Origin: VRUE01 sp036266075
GTDB lineage: Bacteria; Actinomycetota; Thermoleophilia; Solirubrobacterales; 70-9
Assembly: GCA_036266075.1 (NCBI GenBank)
Contig: DATANV010000035.1
Location: 1 to 64,000, forward strand
Reading direction: 5' to 3'
DNA length: 64,000 bases
The position numbers were made by a program, and so were the translations under genes. Positions 8,181 through 15,781 of the stretch are shown here, piece by piece; the first letter of the stretch is position 1, and each line of letters begins with the position of its first letter. The notes beneath the pieces were generated by a model that had not been told where the DNA came from, did not search any database, and was given only the letters and a program-made list of their open reading frames with translations.

Positions 8181-8222
8181 GTAGCACAAAAGTTACGCTG
8201 TGTAGCACAAGGGTTAACGCTG
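8181..8222. promoter_or_regulatory. Tandem 21-bp direct repeat, candidate antitoxin operator
   Basis: Two adjacent 21-bp copies begin GTAGCACAA and contain a GTTAC or GTTAAC centre followed by GCTG. They lie 14 bp upstream of the HigA-type antitoxin start, between it and the DUF433 gene. The position fits autoregulation by the antitoxin, an inference. Confidence 0.45.
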
Positions 8223-8229
8223 CGTAACT

Positions 8230-8460
8230 TCACCCGGAGGCGACCAGCGGCAATTCACGCTCACGCACTGCCTCGGCGGCGTAACGAATTGCCTCGCGAA
8301 CGTCCTCAGTCTCAAGGTCTGGGTAGGCGGCAGTGATCTCGGGCTCGCTCATCCCGTCGGCGACCATGCCGACCACGACCGCTACCGGGATTCGCAGACT
8401 GCGTACACATGGGGTTCCGCCCATCTGATCGGGGCGCACCGTGATCCGCGTAAATCCCAT
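8230..8460 (-). CDS. DUF433 antitoxin-like protein, 76 aa
   Basis: The motifs RITVRPDQMGGTPCVRSLRI and PEITAAYPDLETEDVREAIR are typical of DUF433, a small winged-helix family that usually acts as antitoxin to a DUF5615/PIN-like toxin encoded immediately downstream. No such toxin follows. The next gene is the HigA-type antitoxin 62 bp downstream, so this is an orphan or has been recruited to the neighbouring module. It is the first gene after the relaxase on the minus strand. Confidence 0.8.
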   Translation of the reverse strand: MGFTRITVRPDQMGGTPCVRSLRIPVAVVVGMVADGMSEPEITAAYPDLETEDVREAIRYAAEAVRERELPLVASG

Positions 8461-8598
8461 CGACTCAGCCTACCCCGACCTACCTGCCAAACAGCGTCGC
8501 GACGGTCGGCGGTCAAGGGCGCTTGCGCCCGACCCCCGAAGGGGGTTGACGGCCGCCCGGCGCGGCGCTTCAATCGCCGATAGGTCGGGGTGCTGGCG

Positions 8599-11500
8599 CT
8601 ATCGGAAGAGTCCAAGCCCGCGTCCGAGAGCGCGTGCCTTCGCCTTGTGTTGCCCAAGACCGAGGACACGCTGGGTCTCCATGAGTTGCCGCCGGGCCTG
8701 CTCTTGACGGGCGCGCTCGGTAGAGCGCTTTGACTCCGGGCCAAAGGCACTGCTGCGGTCCTTAACGCCGTACCGCTGGCGGTAGTGCTCGATGTCGGCG
8801 ACGCCGCGGTCCCAATGCCAGCGCTTGTTCGGATCGGCGGGCCTCTCTCCAAGCTCCTTCGTGATGTAGGGGGGCGGGGATATGCGGGCGGCGGTGACCG
8901 CAATCTCGCGCCGCTCGGCGAGGACCCGATCCGCGACGGCCAACTCGCGCCGGGCGGAACCCGAGGTGACGGGCAGCTCGCGAGCCTCGGCCTCAAGGCC
9001 GGTGAGCCGTGCTTGCGACCTAGCTTCGTCGCGGTCGATCCGCGCCAGCTCGTCCTTGCGGAAGCTGCGCTTCAATTCCTGCGCCCACTCTCGCTGCCCG
9101 TCGTAGCGCTCGACCTGGCGCTCGGCCCGCTCGATCCGCTCCTGCACGTCTCGGAGCTGCCGCTCGGCGGCGGCTTCTCTGCTGGCGACCGCGCGCAGCT
9201 CCTCGCTCCTCCCAACCAACTCCTCGGTGGGAAGGCCGGAAAACTGCGAGCGCAGCGCCGCGTCGTGCGCTGCGAGCTGCGCGCGGTCGCGCTCGGCGGC
9301 AGCGGCGATGTGGGGCAGGGCATCGCCGCCGCGGTCGGGCATCGGCGCGATCTCCTCGCGGTGGCTCTGAATCTCCGGGGTCGCGTAGATGAAGGTCTCC
9401 TCACGGCTGCGCGAAGCGGCGACGTAGAGCTCCTGCTTGTCCATCGAGGGATCGGCCGCGACGAATGCCCGGTCTACGGTCGTGCCCTGCGCCGAGTAGG
9501 TCGTCACGGCGTAGGCGTGTTCGAGTGCCGGGGCCTCTGAATGCGGGTTGGTCCGCGCCAGGTAGTCGGCTCCGATCTCGACCGCCTTGGCCTGGTCGAT
9601 GCCTTCGAGGGTCATGCGCCGCTCGGCCGCGTCGACCTCGGCAATCCGCCAGCGCTCGCGGTTGAAGATTTCGGCGCGAGGGTCATTGACGCGGGTGATG
9701 ACGAGATCGCCGGCGGCGAAGCTCGCCTCGCCGACCTCGATCTCCTGAGCTCCGAGCTGCCCGGCCTGGCGGCGGACCTCTCGCGCGATCTCATTCAGCT
9801 TCCTAACCTCGGCGTTCTGCTTGGCGACCATCACGGCGTCCTCACCGCGCTCGAATGCCTCGTGCCAGTCGCGCACCATCGCCTCGCGGCGCTCCTCGGC
9901 GTTCGGGGCGACCGTGACCCTCTCTTGCGACTGGTAGAGGGCAAGCGCCTCTCGGCCCTCGCCCTCGCGTATTCGCTTCGTGGCGTCTCGGTCGAGGTCG
10001 TGGCGGTGGCGGATCACCTCGTCAAGGTGGATCGGATCGATGCGCTCGGCCAGCGCCCGGAACAGGCCGCCCGCCTCGATCTCGCCTAGCTGCTCGGGAT
10101 CGCCGAGGAGGACGAGCTTCGCCTGCGCACGCTCGGCATGGGAGATGAGCCGCGCCAGGGTGGCCGAGTCCACCATCCCGGCCTCGTCGATCAAGAGGAC
10201 CGACTCGTGCGGCAAGCCCTCCCCGCCTTCGTGCTCGGCGCGGTCGAGCTTCAAGAGCAGGCTTGCGATGCTCGATGCGGGCAAACCCTCGGCTCGCATC
10301 ACGTTCGCAGCCCGCCAGGTCGGCCCTGCGGCCCGTAGCTCGATCCCGGCCTGCGCCCAACCCTCGGCTGCGGCGACGCTGGCGAAGGTCTTGCCGCTGC
10401 CCGCCTCGCCGATCACCACGGCGACTCCCTTGGGGCTCGTCAGCAGCCGACGGATCATCTCGCGCTGATCGGCCTTCAAGGTCGGGCGAGCGTGGATCAC
10501 GCGGGCTGCGATCAGCTCGCCTGCCGGGTCCGGTCCCTGCGCCCGCATTCGCTCGGCCGCGGCCAGCGCTTCGCGCTCAAGCTCCCAAATGCGGCGGGTC
10601 GTGTAGCGGGGGCCTTTCGCGCCCTCCGAAATCTGGATCACGGAGTCGGACGCAAGGAAGGCATCGGCCAGCCGCTCGACCTCGGCTCCCGGCGCACCCT
10701 CGGGCAACGAGTCGGCGACGGCTTGGATCGCCTCGCGGCGGTCGAAGTGGGACGCCGCCGCCGTGACCGCACGCTCTACCTGGGAGGTGGCGAGCGTGCG
10801 GGCCTCTGGGGGCGCTCGGTGCCCTACAAGGCTAGCCTCGGGGTCGAAGGTGCGCGCAATCGTCTCCCGGTCCAAGCCGATCTCCTGCGCCCTCGATCGC
10901 CACCGTGCCAGCAGCTCGCCGTGGCCGACGTCGCGCTCCTTCGGCTGGCGGGTGGCGAGCGCGGCGACCTGCATCGAGCGCGCCGAGGCGTCGGCGCCCG
11001 CCGCCTCGAGTATCTGTTGGCGGCGGGTCGAGAAAGCCCGTAGGTGCTCATCGGCGAAGCCCGCGATCTCGGCGATGCCTTTGCGGGTCGGCTGCCACTC
11101 GACGCCGAGGCGGCGGCTCAGCTCGTGGCGAAGGTGGGCCTCGTAGATGTAGCTGGCGGTCTTGGCGTGGTCGTAGATCGCCGGGTGGTAGAGGCGGGTC
11201 CAGCGGCCGTCCGGCCCCTTCGTCGCGTTGGCGACGAGGACGTGGGTGTGCAGCTGCGGATCGCCTGCGCGCGAGGAGCGGTGGGCGTAGCCCGCCGCCA
11301 GGTAGCCGTTGCCCTGGACGAACTCCGAGCCTCCGGCCCCGCGCCGGGTCCAGCAAGCCTCGCGCTGCATGTAGCCGAGGGCGGCTCCTACTGCTTCGCG
11401 GTGGGCGGCTTTGACTTCGAGGGCGGCGACGGGCCCGCCCAGGCTCCAGAGCAGGGAGACGGACTTGGGAGCCGAGAAGGTGAGATCGAAGCCGGGGACC

Positions 11501-11745
11501 GAGCCGTTGGAAGGGACGCCGCGCATCCCGACCAGTGGCTCCCCATCGACGGGATTGCGGCCGGTCAACATCGCTTCGAGCTGCGCGGCCTCGACCTCGC
11601 CCGACAGGCCAAGATCCTCGGCCGCATCGCCGAGCCATTCCCCGGCGACCTCGCCCTCGCCGGAGTAGTAGTCCTCAGCGCCTTCGGCGACCTTGTCGAG
11701 GTAGTAGCGCTCTTGTCCTTTGCCGAGCTTTCCGATTGAGAGCAT
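8599..11745 (-). CDS. MobF-family conjugative relaxase-helicase (TrwC/TraA type), 1048 aa
   Basis: This enzyme nicks the transfer origin, stays bound to the DNA strand through a tyrosine and unwinds it. The N-terminus MLSIGKLGKGQERYYL is the classic MobF start, with catalytic tyrosines Y14/Y15. The metal-binding HUH motif is seen in GDPQLHTHVLVAN (H166, H168). The second half is a RecD/TraI-type helicase with Walker A GEAGSGKT (about 446-453), Walker B VLLIDEAGMV and VTTYSAQGTTVDRAFVA. A TTG codon ten residues upstream gives a longer frame, but the family convention supports the ATG at 11745. No coupling protein or secretion genes are nearby, so transfer would need a helper. The C-terminal 250 residues are charged and helical. 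Confidence 0.93.
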   Translation of the reverse strand: MLSIGKLGKGQERYYLDKVAEGAEDYYSGEGEVAGEWLGDAAEDLGLSGEVEAAQLEAMLTGRNPVDGEPLVGMRGVPSNGSVPGFDLTFSAPKSVSLLWSLGGPVAALEVKAAHREAVGAALGYMQREACWTRRGAGGSEFVQGNGYLAAGYAHRSSRAGDPQLHTHVLVANATKGPDGRWTRLYHPAIYDHAKTASYIYEAHLRHELSRRLGVEWQPTRKGIAEIAGFADEHLRAFSTRRQQILEAAGADASARSMQVAALATRQPKERDVGHGELLARWRSRAQEIGLDRETIARTFDPEASLVGHRAPPEARTLATSQVERAVTAAASHFDRREAIQAVADSLPEGAPGAEVERLADAFLASDSVIQISEGAKGPRYTTRRIWELEREALAAAERMRAQGPDPAGELIAARVIHARPTLKADQREMIRRLLTSPKGVAVVIGEAGSGKTFASVAAAEGWAQAGIELRAAGPTWRAANVMRAEGLPASSIASLLLKLDRAEHEGGEGLPHESVLLIDEAGMVDSATLARLISHAERAQAKLVLLGDPEQLGEIEAGGLFRALAERIDPIHLDEVIRHRHDLDRDATKRIREGEGREALALYQSQERVTVAPNAEERREAMVRDWHEAFERGEDAVMVAKQNAEVRKLNEIAREVRRQAGQLGAQEIEVGEASFAAGDLVITRVNDPRAEIFNRERWRIAEVDAAERRMTLEGIDQAKAVEIGADYLARTNPHSEAPALEHAYAVTTYSAQGTTVDRAFVAADPSMDKQELYVAASRSREETFIYATPEIQSHREEIAPMPDRGGDALPHIAAAAERDRAQLAAHDAALRSQFSGLPTEELVGRSEELRAVASREAAAERQLRDVQERIERAERQVERYDGQREWAQELKRSFRKDELARIDRDEARSQARLTGLEAEARELPVTSGSARRELAVADRVLAERREIAVTAARISPPPYITKELGERPADPNKRWHWDRGVADIEHYRQRYGVKDRSSAFGPESKRSTERARQEQARRQLMETQRVLGLGQHKAKARALGRGLGLFR

Positions 11746-12142
11746 CCACGGGGTATGTCCGTGGAGAGCGCTCAATGCACCGATCTCTTAACAAAGTGAT
11801 AGGGCGTGAGGGTGGTTGCTGTTGGCTGTTGGGGCTTCGGCCTGGGTGGCTTGAGGGTGGTTGCTGTTGGCTGTTGGGGCTTCGGCCTGGGTGGCTTTCT
11901 CATGGCTGGATCGCTGCCATGAATGCCTGGCTTCTTGCTGTTGGCTTGCCTTTCTTGTGGCTCTTGGCTGGCTGGCTGATCTTGGTTTGCGGTTTGGCTG
12001 GCTGTGGGGGTCTGTGGCGGTCCTCGACCCCGGCGTCGCAGGACCGCCGCGAATTTCCCGGGGGCGTTCGCGGAATTTTTCGGACGCACCCGATGCAAAC
12101 GGCCGATGCAAACGACTTCCTTGGTGGACAACCGGAACAGAG
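11746..12142. other. Non-coding spacer between relaxase and excisionase-like gene; candidate oriT region
   Basis: About 400 bp between divergent genes, with strong strand bias: the plus strand is rich in G and T (GGCTGGCTGG and TTGGCTG runs). It contains the 45-bp tandem repeat at 11808-11897. In MobF elements the origin of transfer often lies just upstream of the relaxase gene, which makes this the likeliest place for it. No nic site can be assigned by eye. Open frames here look like chance frames in biased DNA. Confidence 0.4.
11808..11897. repeat. Two perfect tandem copies of a 45-bp unit
   Basis: Bases 11808-11852 and 11853-11897 are identical, each beginning GAGGGTGGTTGCTGTTGGC. The length is a multiple of three, but the frames through it have no convincing start or homology. 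The repeat sits 62 bp upstream of the relaxase ATG and may be a binding array for relaxase or accessory proteins, an inference from position. Confidence 0.8.
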
Positions 12143-12430
12143 ATGCCAAACCGCCCTTCACCCCCTCGCCTCGGCTTAACGGTCGAGGAGGCCGCCGCAA
12201 CGGTTGGCATGAGCGAGTCGTCGTTCAAGCGCCACGTCCAGCCAGAGCTTCGGATCGTCCGTCGCGGAAGCCTGCGGATCATCCCCGTGCAAGAGATTGA
12301 GAGATGGCTCGAAAGCAACGCCACGCTGGCTGGAGCGGTCGGACCAGCGTCTAGAATGACGCAGACAATAAAGCGCCCCCGCGCCGTAGCACCGGCCGGG
12401 GGCATGGCCCATAGAGAGGAAGCTCCATGA
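12143..12430 (+). CDS. Helix-turn-helix excisionase-like protein, 95 aa
   Basis: LGLTVEEAAATVGMSESSFK followed by PELRIVRRGSLRIIPVQEIERWL is the DNA-binding pattern of excisionase/MerR-like proteins: a helix-turn-helix, a beta-wing and a final helix reading I/VxEIERWL. The ATG at 12143 follows GGAACAGAG. The stop overlaps the integrase start by 4 bp (ATGA), so the two are co-translated. Such pairs control the direction of site-specific recombination. The C-terminal 35 residues are basic and unconserved in appearance. Confidence 0.8.
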   Translation: MPNRPSPPRLGLTVEEAAATVGMSESSFKRHVQPELRIVRRGSLRIIPVQEIERWLESNATLAGAVGPASRMTQTIKRPRAVAPAGGMAHREEAP

Positions 12431-13569
12431 GCAGCAAGAAGCGTAGTCCGGCCCTTCAAGGGATCGAAGTCCGAACCGACGCGAAGGGTCAGAAGCGATA
12501 CAGGGGGACGGTCAGCGACAAGATCGCGGACAGGCACCTGCGGGGGCCGTGGACCGGATCGTTGGCCGAGGCGCGGTCCTGGCGGGTGGATGCCCAAGCC
12601 CGTCTGCAGGCTGGCACCCTCTCGGCCGCTGCCGGGCCGACCGTCGCCGAGGCCGCAGGGCAATTCATCACGGACATGAAGTCGGACACGTTCCGGCAGA
12701 GGGGCGGACACGTCTACAAGCCGAGCACCATCCAGGGATACGAGCGCGATCTGACCAAGTACGCCGTGCCGGAGCTGGGGTCGAAGCGGATCAGTCGTCT
12801 ACAGCGCCCCGAACTTCAACGCTGGGTCGATGGGTTGACGACGCCGGAGAGATCGCCGTCCACGATCAGGAACATCGTCGCCGCGCTGCGGGCCTTGATC
12901 GGCTTCGCGGAATTGCGCGGGTGGATCCATGTGAATCCCTGCAACGGACTTCGACTTCCGGCAGGGCAGAAGGCGCGGGACCGAATTGCCTCCCCTGCCG
13001 AAGCGAAGGAGCTGATCGCAGCGATGCGCCCCAAAGACCGGGCAACGCTTGGCCTCGCCGTCTACGCCGGTCTACGACTCGGCGAGCTGCTTGCGCTCGA
13101 CGTTGCCGCCGTCGATCTCGACGGCGGCTGGATTCACGTTCAGCGGAGCTGGGATCGCGGGACCAAGCGATTCATCGCCACGAAGTCTCGAAAGCCGCGC
13201 AGCGTGCCGATCATCGACAAGCTGGCCGCACTCTTGGCCGACCATTTCGTCCTGCTCGATCACCCAAGGGATGGACTGCTCTTTCCGAGTTCCAACAACC
13301 CTGAGTGGCCGACCGACGCCGGAATCCTGCGCCGCCGTACTCACGCGCGCTGGAAGAAGGCGAACCTCAAACCGCTCGGCTTCCACGAGGGCCGTCATAC
13401 CTACGCCAGCATCGGCATCGCCGCCGGACTGAATCCCAAGACCCTGAGCACCTACCTCGGCCACGCGACGATCACGATCACGCTCGACCGCTACGGGCAC
13501 CTGATGCCCGGTAGCGAGATTGAAGCGCGAGCGATGTTGGACGCCTATCTAAGTAGGTCGGGGGACTGA
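12427..13569 (+). CDS. Tyrosine site-specific recombinase (integrase), 380 aa
   Basis: The protein has an N-terminal arm-binding part, a SAM-like core-binding domain (about 72-180) and a catalytic domain. The catalytic set is complete: R217 (AGLRLGE), H320 and R323 (FHEGRHTYAS), H346 (LGHATIT) and nucleophile Y356 (LDRYGHLMPG). Its length is typical for actinobacterial integrases. It overlaps the excisionase-like gene by 4 bp and lies 0.9 kb from the right attachment site, the usual place for an integrase. It would integrate the element at the 3' end of the DUF59 gene by pairing an element site with the gene's last codons. Confidence 0.95.
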   Translation: MSSKKRSPALQGIEVRTDAKGQKRYRGTVSDKIADRHLRGPWTGSLAEARSWRVDAQARLQAGTLSAAAGPTVAEAAGQFITDMKSDTFRQRGGHVYKPSTIQGYERDLTKYAVPELGSKRISRLQRPELQRWVDGLTTPERSPSTIRNIVAALRALIGFAELRGWIHVNPCNGLRLPAGQKARDRIASPAEAKELIAAMRPKDRATLGLAVYAGLRLGELLALDVAAVDLDGGWIHVQRSWDRGTKRFIATKSRKPRSVPIIDKLAALLADHFVLLDHPRDGLLFPSSNNPEWPTDAGILRRRTHARWKKANLKPLGFHEGRHTYASIGIAAGLNPKTLSTYLGHATITITLDRYGHLMPGSEIEARAMLDAYLSRSGD

Positions 13570-13884
13570 AGCCGTCTGCACGCCTCCTGGCAAACGCCAG
13601 GTCGACGATGAGAGGGAGCTATCCGTTTCTTCCCCTTTCTAGTCAAAACGACCCATTTCGATTCAGTCTGACCCATTTCGAGTCATTTCCATCCGATGCG
13701 ACGGTCATTCTTCCGTTGTCGTGCAACCCGGAAGCCCCACGCCGGGACAACAGCATGGGTCTATCCACGCTCTCCGAGAACGCTCTGTGCCTGCCGGGGC
13801 AAAGCCCGTTGCTGGCGCTTGGTAGAACCAGGAAAGTGGCCCACGGCTCCCAGGTCGGACTGGGAAACCGTGAGCCGGGTACTG
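13570..13884. other. Spacer downstream of the integrase, no recognised gene
   Basis: The stretch lies between the integrase stop and the convergent small gene. Open frames exist on both strands but have no family likeness and no clear ribosome binding site. The one structure visible is the pair of short direct repeats at 13650-13685. Confidence 0.5.
13650..13685. repeat. Direct repeat GACCCATTTCGA, two copies 20 bp apart
   Basis: GACCCATTTCGATTCA and GACCCATTTCGAGTCA occur at 13650-13665 and 13670-13685, two helical turns apart. The spacing would place bound proteins on the same face of the DNA. They are about 80 bp downstream of the integrase gene and could be accessory protein sites. Function is unknown. 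Confidence 0.45.
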
Positions 13885-14091
13885 CTAAGCCACCAAGCGA
13901 TTCGAGGCTTCCTCTCCGACCTGGACAAACCAGAGCGGAGGCTCCACTTCCTCGGAAACAATCGCCAATGGCAGCCGCTCGCCCTTTCGACACTGAACAG
14001 CAAAGCCTGTCGCTTCGCCGTAGTGTCCCACGAGGGCATACGTGCCGTCTGCGGGAACGGGTGCTCCCGCTTCGTGACGGACAACGGGCAT
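13885..14091 (-). CDS. Small hypothetical protein, 68 aa
   Basis: The frame has a strong AGGAGG ribosome binding site eight bases before the ATG. The protein begins MPVVRHEAGAPVPADGTYAL and continues VGHYGEATGFAVQCRKGERL and PPLWFVQVGEEASNRLVA. The repeated beta-type pattern suggests a small barrel or SH3-like fold. I have no family name for it. It is the last gene before the right end of the mobile element and converges on the integrase. Confidence 0.7.
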   Translation of the reverse strand: MPVVRHEAGAPVPADGTYALVGHYGEATGFAVQCRKGERLPLAIVSEEVEPPLWFVQVGEEASNRLVA

Positions 14092-14465
14092 TTCGCCCTC
14101 CTAATTGGCGTTAATTGTTATAGGGCGCCCCCGACCAGCGATGGGGGCTATGTCTACCGCTGAATCCGCGGTCCCCCGATAATCCCCGCCACGGCGGATA
14201 GAAAAGTTGTTCCGATTCGCGCACTCCGCGAGTCCCAAATAGCCAAAAAACAGCGAAATTGCCGCCGCTTGCTTTGCTAGTGGATGCGAGCTGAGGTCAG
14301 TCTGCGCCAGAACACCCTGGAATCCGGGGCAAAACCTGATTCTCGATGCGACTCGCAGATCAACTTACTGCGGTCACCTCACCTGGCGCCCGATTCCGTG
14401 GGGACAGCCGTGGGGACGGGATGGGGACAAAACTGACCCCGATTGACCCCCTCTGACCCCGCAAT
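14092..14465. other. Non-coding right terminal region of the mobile element
   Basis: No gene is recognised. The region holds the right copy of the 27-bp direct repeat (14395-14421) and then three copies of TGACCCC at exact 10-bp spacing (14434-14440, 14444-14450, 14454-14460), ending five bases before the right attachment core. Such phased short repeats look like protein-binding sites for the integrase or excisionase. Confidence 0.55.
14395..14421 (+). repeat. 27-bp subterminal direct repeat, right copy
   Basis: It matches 5174-5200 at 25 of 27 positions in the same orientation and lies 44 bp inside the right attachment core. It contains GTGGGGAC twice. See the left copy for interpretation. 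Confidence 0.55.
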
Positions 14466-14513
14466 CCCTGCCTAGAAGCCAAGTGCGAACTTAGCGTCCT
14501 CGGTCATCATCTC
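14466..14513 (-). other. Right attachment site: 3' end of the intact DUF59 gene
   Basis: This is the last 13 codons, the stop, and 6 bp past the stop of the GNAT-DUF59 ORF. It aligns with 5080-5127 at 40 of 48 positions. The longest identical runs are GCGTCCTCGG and GCGAACTT on the plus strand. The crossover probably lies in one of these, which cannot be decided without the empty site. Confidence 0.65.
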
Positions 14514-15353
14514 GGGGGACCACGGTGGGTCGAAGACCATCTTTGGGTGGACCGCGGAGACGCCGGGTAGATCGCCGACGAACTCCTTCATCTGCTCGGA
14601 GACCTGAGGGCCGATCGGGCAGGCTGGGGTCGTCAGGGTGAAAGTGACATAGACGTCCTCGGCCTCGATCTCGACGTCGTAGACGAGGCCGAGCGAGACG
14701 AAGTCGAGCCCCAGCTCGGGATCGATGACCTCCTCGAGTGCCTCCAGCACGTCATCCTCGGTGAGCGCTTCGGTCTGGTTCTCAGCCATCGCTAGATCGT
14801 AGCCGGCCCTGGACCGGGGTGGAAGCGGCTCGGGCGGTGGGGCATCTCCCGGTGCCAGCAGCTCGAGCTCCCACCAGCCCACGTCCCGCCAGGCGCCAGC
14901 CTTCCAGCCGATTCGTCGGTAGACGCCCACCGGCACAAAGCCGAGGCCCTCGTGCAGGGCGACGCTCGCGTCGTTGGGCAGGGTGATGCCGGCGCAGGCA
15001 ATGTGGAAACGCTGCTCCCGCAACCGCTCGAACAGCTCGGCGTAGACCGCTCGACCGTAGCCCTTGCCCTGCTCCTCCACCGCTACGTACACGGACGACT
15101 CGACAGCCCAGCGGTAGGCGGGCCGATAGCGGTGTGGACAGGCGTAGGAGTAACCGACCACCGCATCGTCGCGCTCGACGACCAACCAGGGATGGGACTC
15201 CAGGGTCCGTGCAATCCGCTCGCCGAACTGGCTCGGCTCGGGAAGCTCCTCCTCGAATGCGGTGGCGCCCTTCTCGACGTATGGCCTGTAGATCGCCACG
15301 CAAGCGGCGGCGTCGCGCTTCGGATCGGCGGTGCGAATCGTGACTGGCTTCAA
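14472..15353 (-). CDS. GNAT acetyltransferase fused in frame to a MIP18/SufT-type DUF59 domain, 293 aa
   Basis: Residues 1-about 180 form a phosphinothricin-acetyltransferase-like GNAT domain (YVAVEEQGKGYGRAVYAELF is the acetyl-CoA loop; GFVPVGVYRRIGWKAGAW is the family signature). A proline-rich linker (APPPEPLPPRSRAGYDLA) leads into about 105 residues of DUF59 (VIDPELGLDFVSLGLVYDV; TTPACPIGPQ with the conserved Cys), a family that helps insert or repair iron-sulfur clusters. No stop separates them. A TTG start at 15353 follows GAGCGGAAA. An internal ATG at 14789 could also start the DUF59 part alone, but it lacks a ribosome binding site. The 3' end is the insertion site of the mobile element. 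Confidence 0.8.
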   Translation of the reverse strand: MKPVTIRTADPKRDAAACVAIYRPYVEKGATAFEEELPEPSQFGERIARTLESHPWLVVERDDAVVGYSYACPHRYRPAYRWAVESSVYVAVEEQGKGYGRAVYAELFERLREQRFHIACAGITLPNDASVALHEGLGFVPVGVYRRIGWKAGAWRDVGWWELELLAPGDAPPPEPLPPRSRAGYDLAMAENQTEALTEDDVLEALEEVIDPELGLDFVSLGLVYDVEIEAEDVYVTFTLTTPACPIGPQVSEQMKEFVGDLPGVSAVHPKMVFDPPWSPEMMTEDAKFALGF

Positions 15354-15385
15354 TTTCCGCTCGGGACAATAGGCTGCGGCGCCAG

Positions 15386-15781
15386 ATGAACGGGAAATCG
15401 GCACAGATCGAACGACGGTCGATCGGCATCGTCTTCTCCGACGGCGGGCTGCTGGCGCTGAGCGCTGTGAGGCCGCCGGGCGCCTCTGGTCACGGCGACG
15501 AGGTCGTTGCCGCGGTTCTCTGCGGGCCCGACGGCGCTCCTGCCGAGGCCTCCGAGGCACTGCTGTCTACGGAGTACGGCGAGGACGGCGTGCCGCGGCG
15601 GGCGACGCTGGAGCTGTGGCTCGACGACGAGGAGGGGCAGCCGCTGCGCGGGGCTGGCACGCTGATCAGCGCCGCTCGGCTCGACCGCGACGGTCTCCGT
15701 GCAGACGTCGCCTTCTTCCGCTGGTCGCTCGAGGGTCGCGACGGACTCGGCCACTACGAGATCGTGCGCGGCGATGGCTGA
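15386..15781 (+). CDS. Hypothetical protein coupled to the HAD hydrolase, 131 aa
   Basis: The protein (IERRSIGIVFSDGGLLALSA, RATLELWLDDEEGQPLRGAG, VAFFRWSLEGRDGLGHYEIV) is rich in beta strands and has no membrane segment. I do not recognise a family. Its last codons overlap the HAD start by 8 bp, which implies co-translation. It is transcribed divergently from the GNAT-DUF59 ORF with a 32-bp spacer. Confidence 0.7.
   Translation: MNGKSAQIERRSIGIVFSDGGLLALSAVRPPGASGHGDEVVAAVLCGPDGAPAEASEALLSTEYGEDGVPRRATLELWLDDEEGQPLRGAGTLISAARLDRDGLRADVAFFRWSLEGRDGLGHYEIVRGDG

Larger units (their letters stand above)
5080..14513. mobile_element. Integrative mobilizable element (about 9.4 kb) at the 3' end of a DUF59 gene
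   Basis: The element is bounded by two related copies of the last 13 codons plus stop of a MIP18/DUF59 gene. The intact gene is at the right end and an isolated remnant is at the left end (40/48 matching bases including 6 bp past the stop). About 45 bp inside each copy lies a 27-bp direct repeat with 25/27 identity (5174-5200 and 14395-14421). Between the ends are a tyrosine integrase, an adjacent small helix-turn-helix protein of excisionase type, a MobF relaxase, toxin-antitoxin genes and several small hypotheticals. No VirD4/T4SS genes and no recognised replication initiator were seen, so it is probably mobilizable rather than self-transmissible. The exact crossover point cannot be set from one genome. 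Confidence 0.72.

Noticed and set aside
11808..11897. Possible CRISPR-like repeat
   Set aside because: There are only two adjacent identical units without spacers, and no cas genes, so it is a plain tandem duplication.
11772..12200. A 142-codon minus-strand frame through the 45-bp repeat (KPPRPKPQQPTATTL repeated)
   Set aside because: The frame overlaps the excisionase-like gene's start and the relaxase start region, has no ribosome binding site and reads as low-complexity output of biased DNA. It is kept as spacer.
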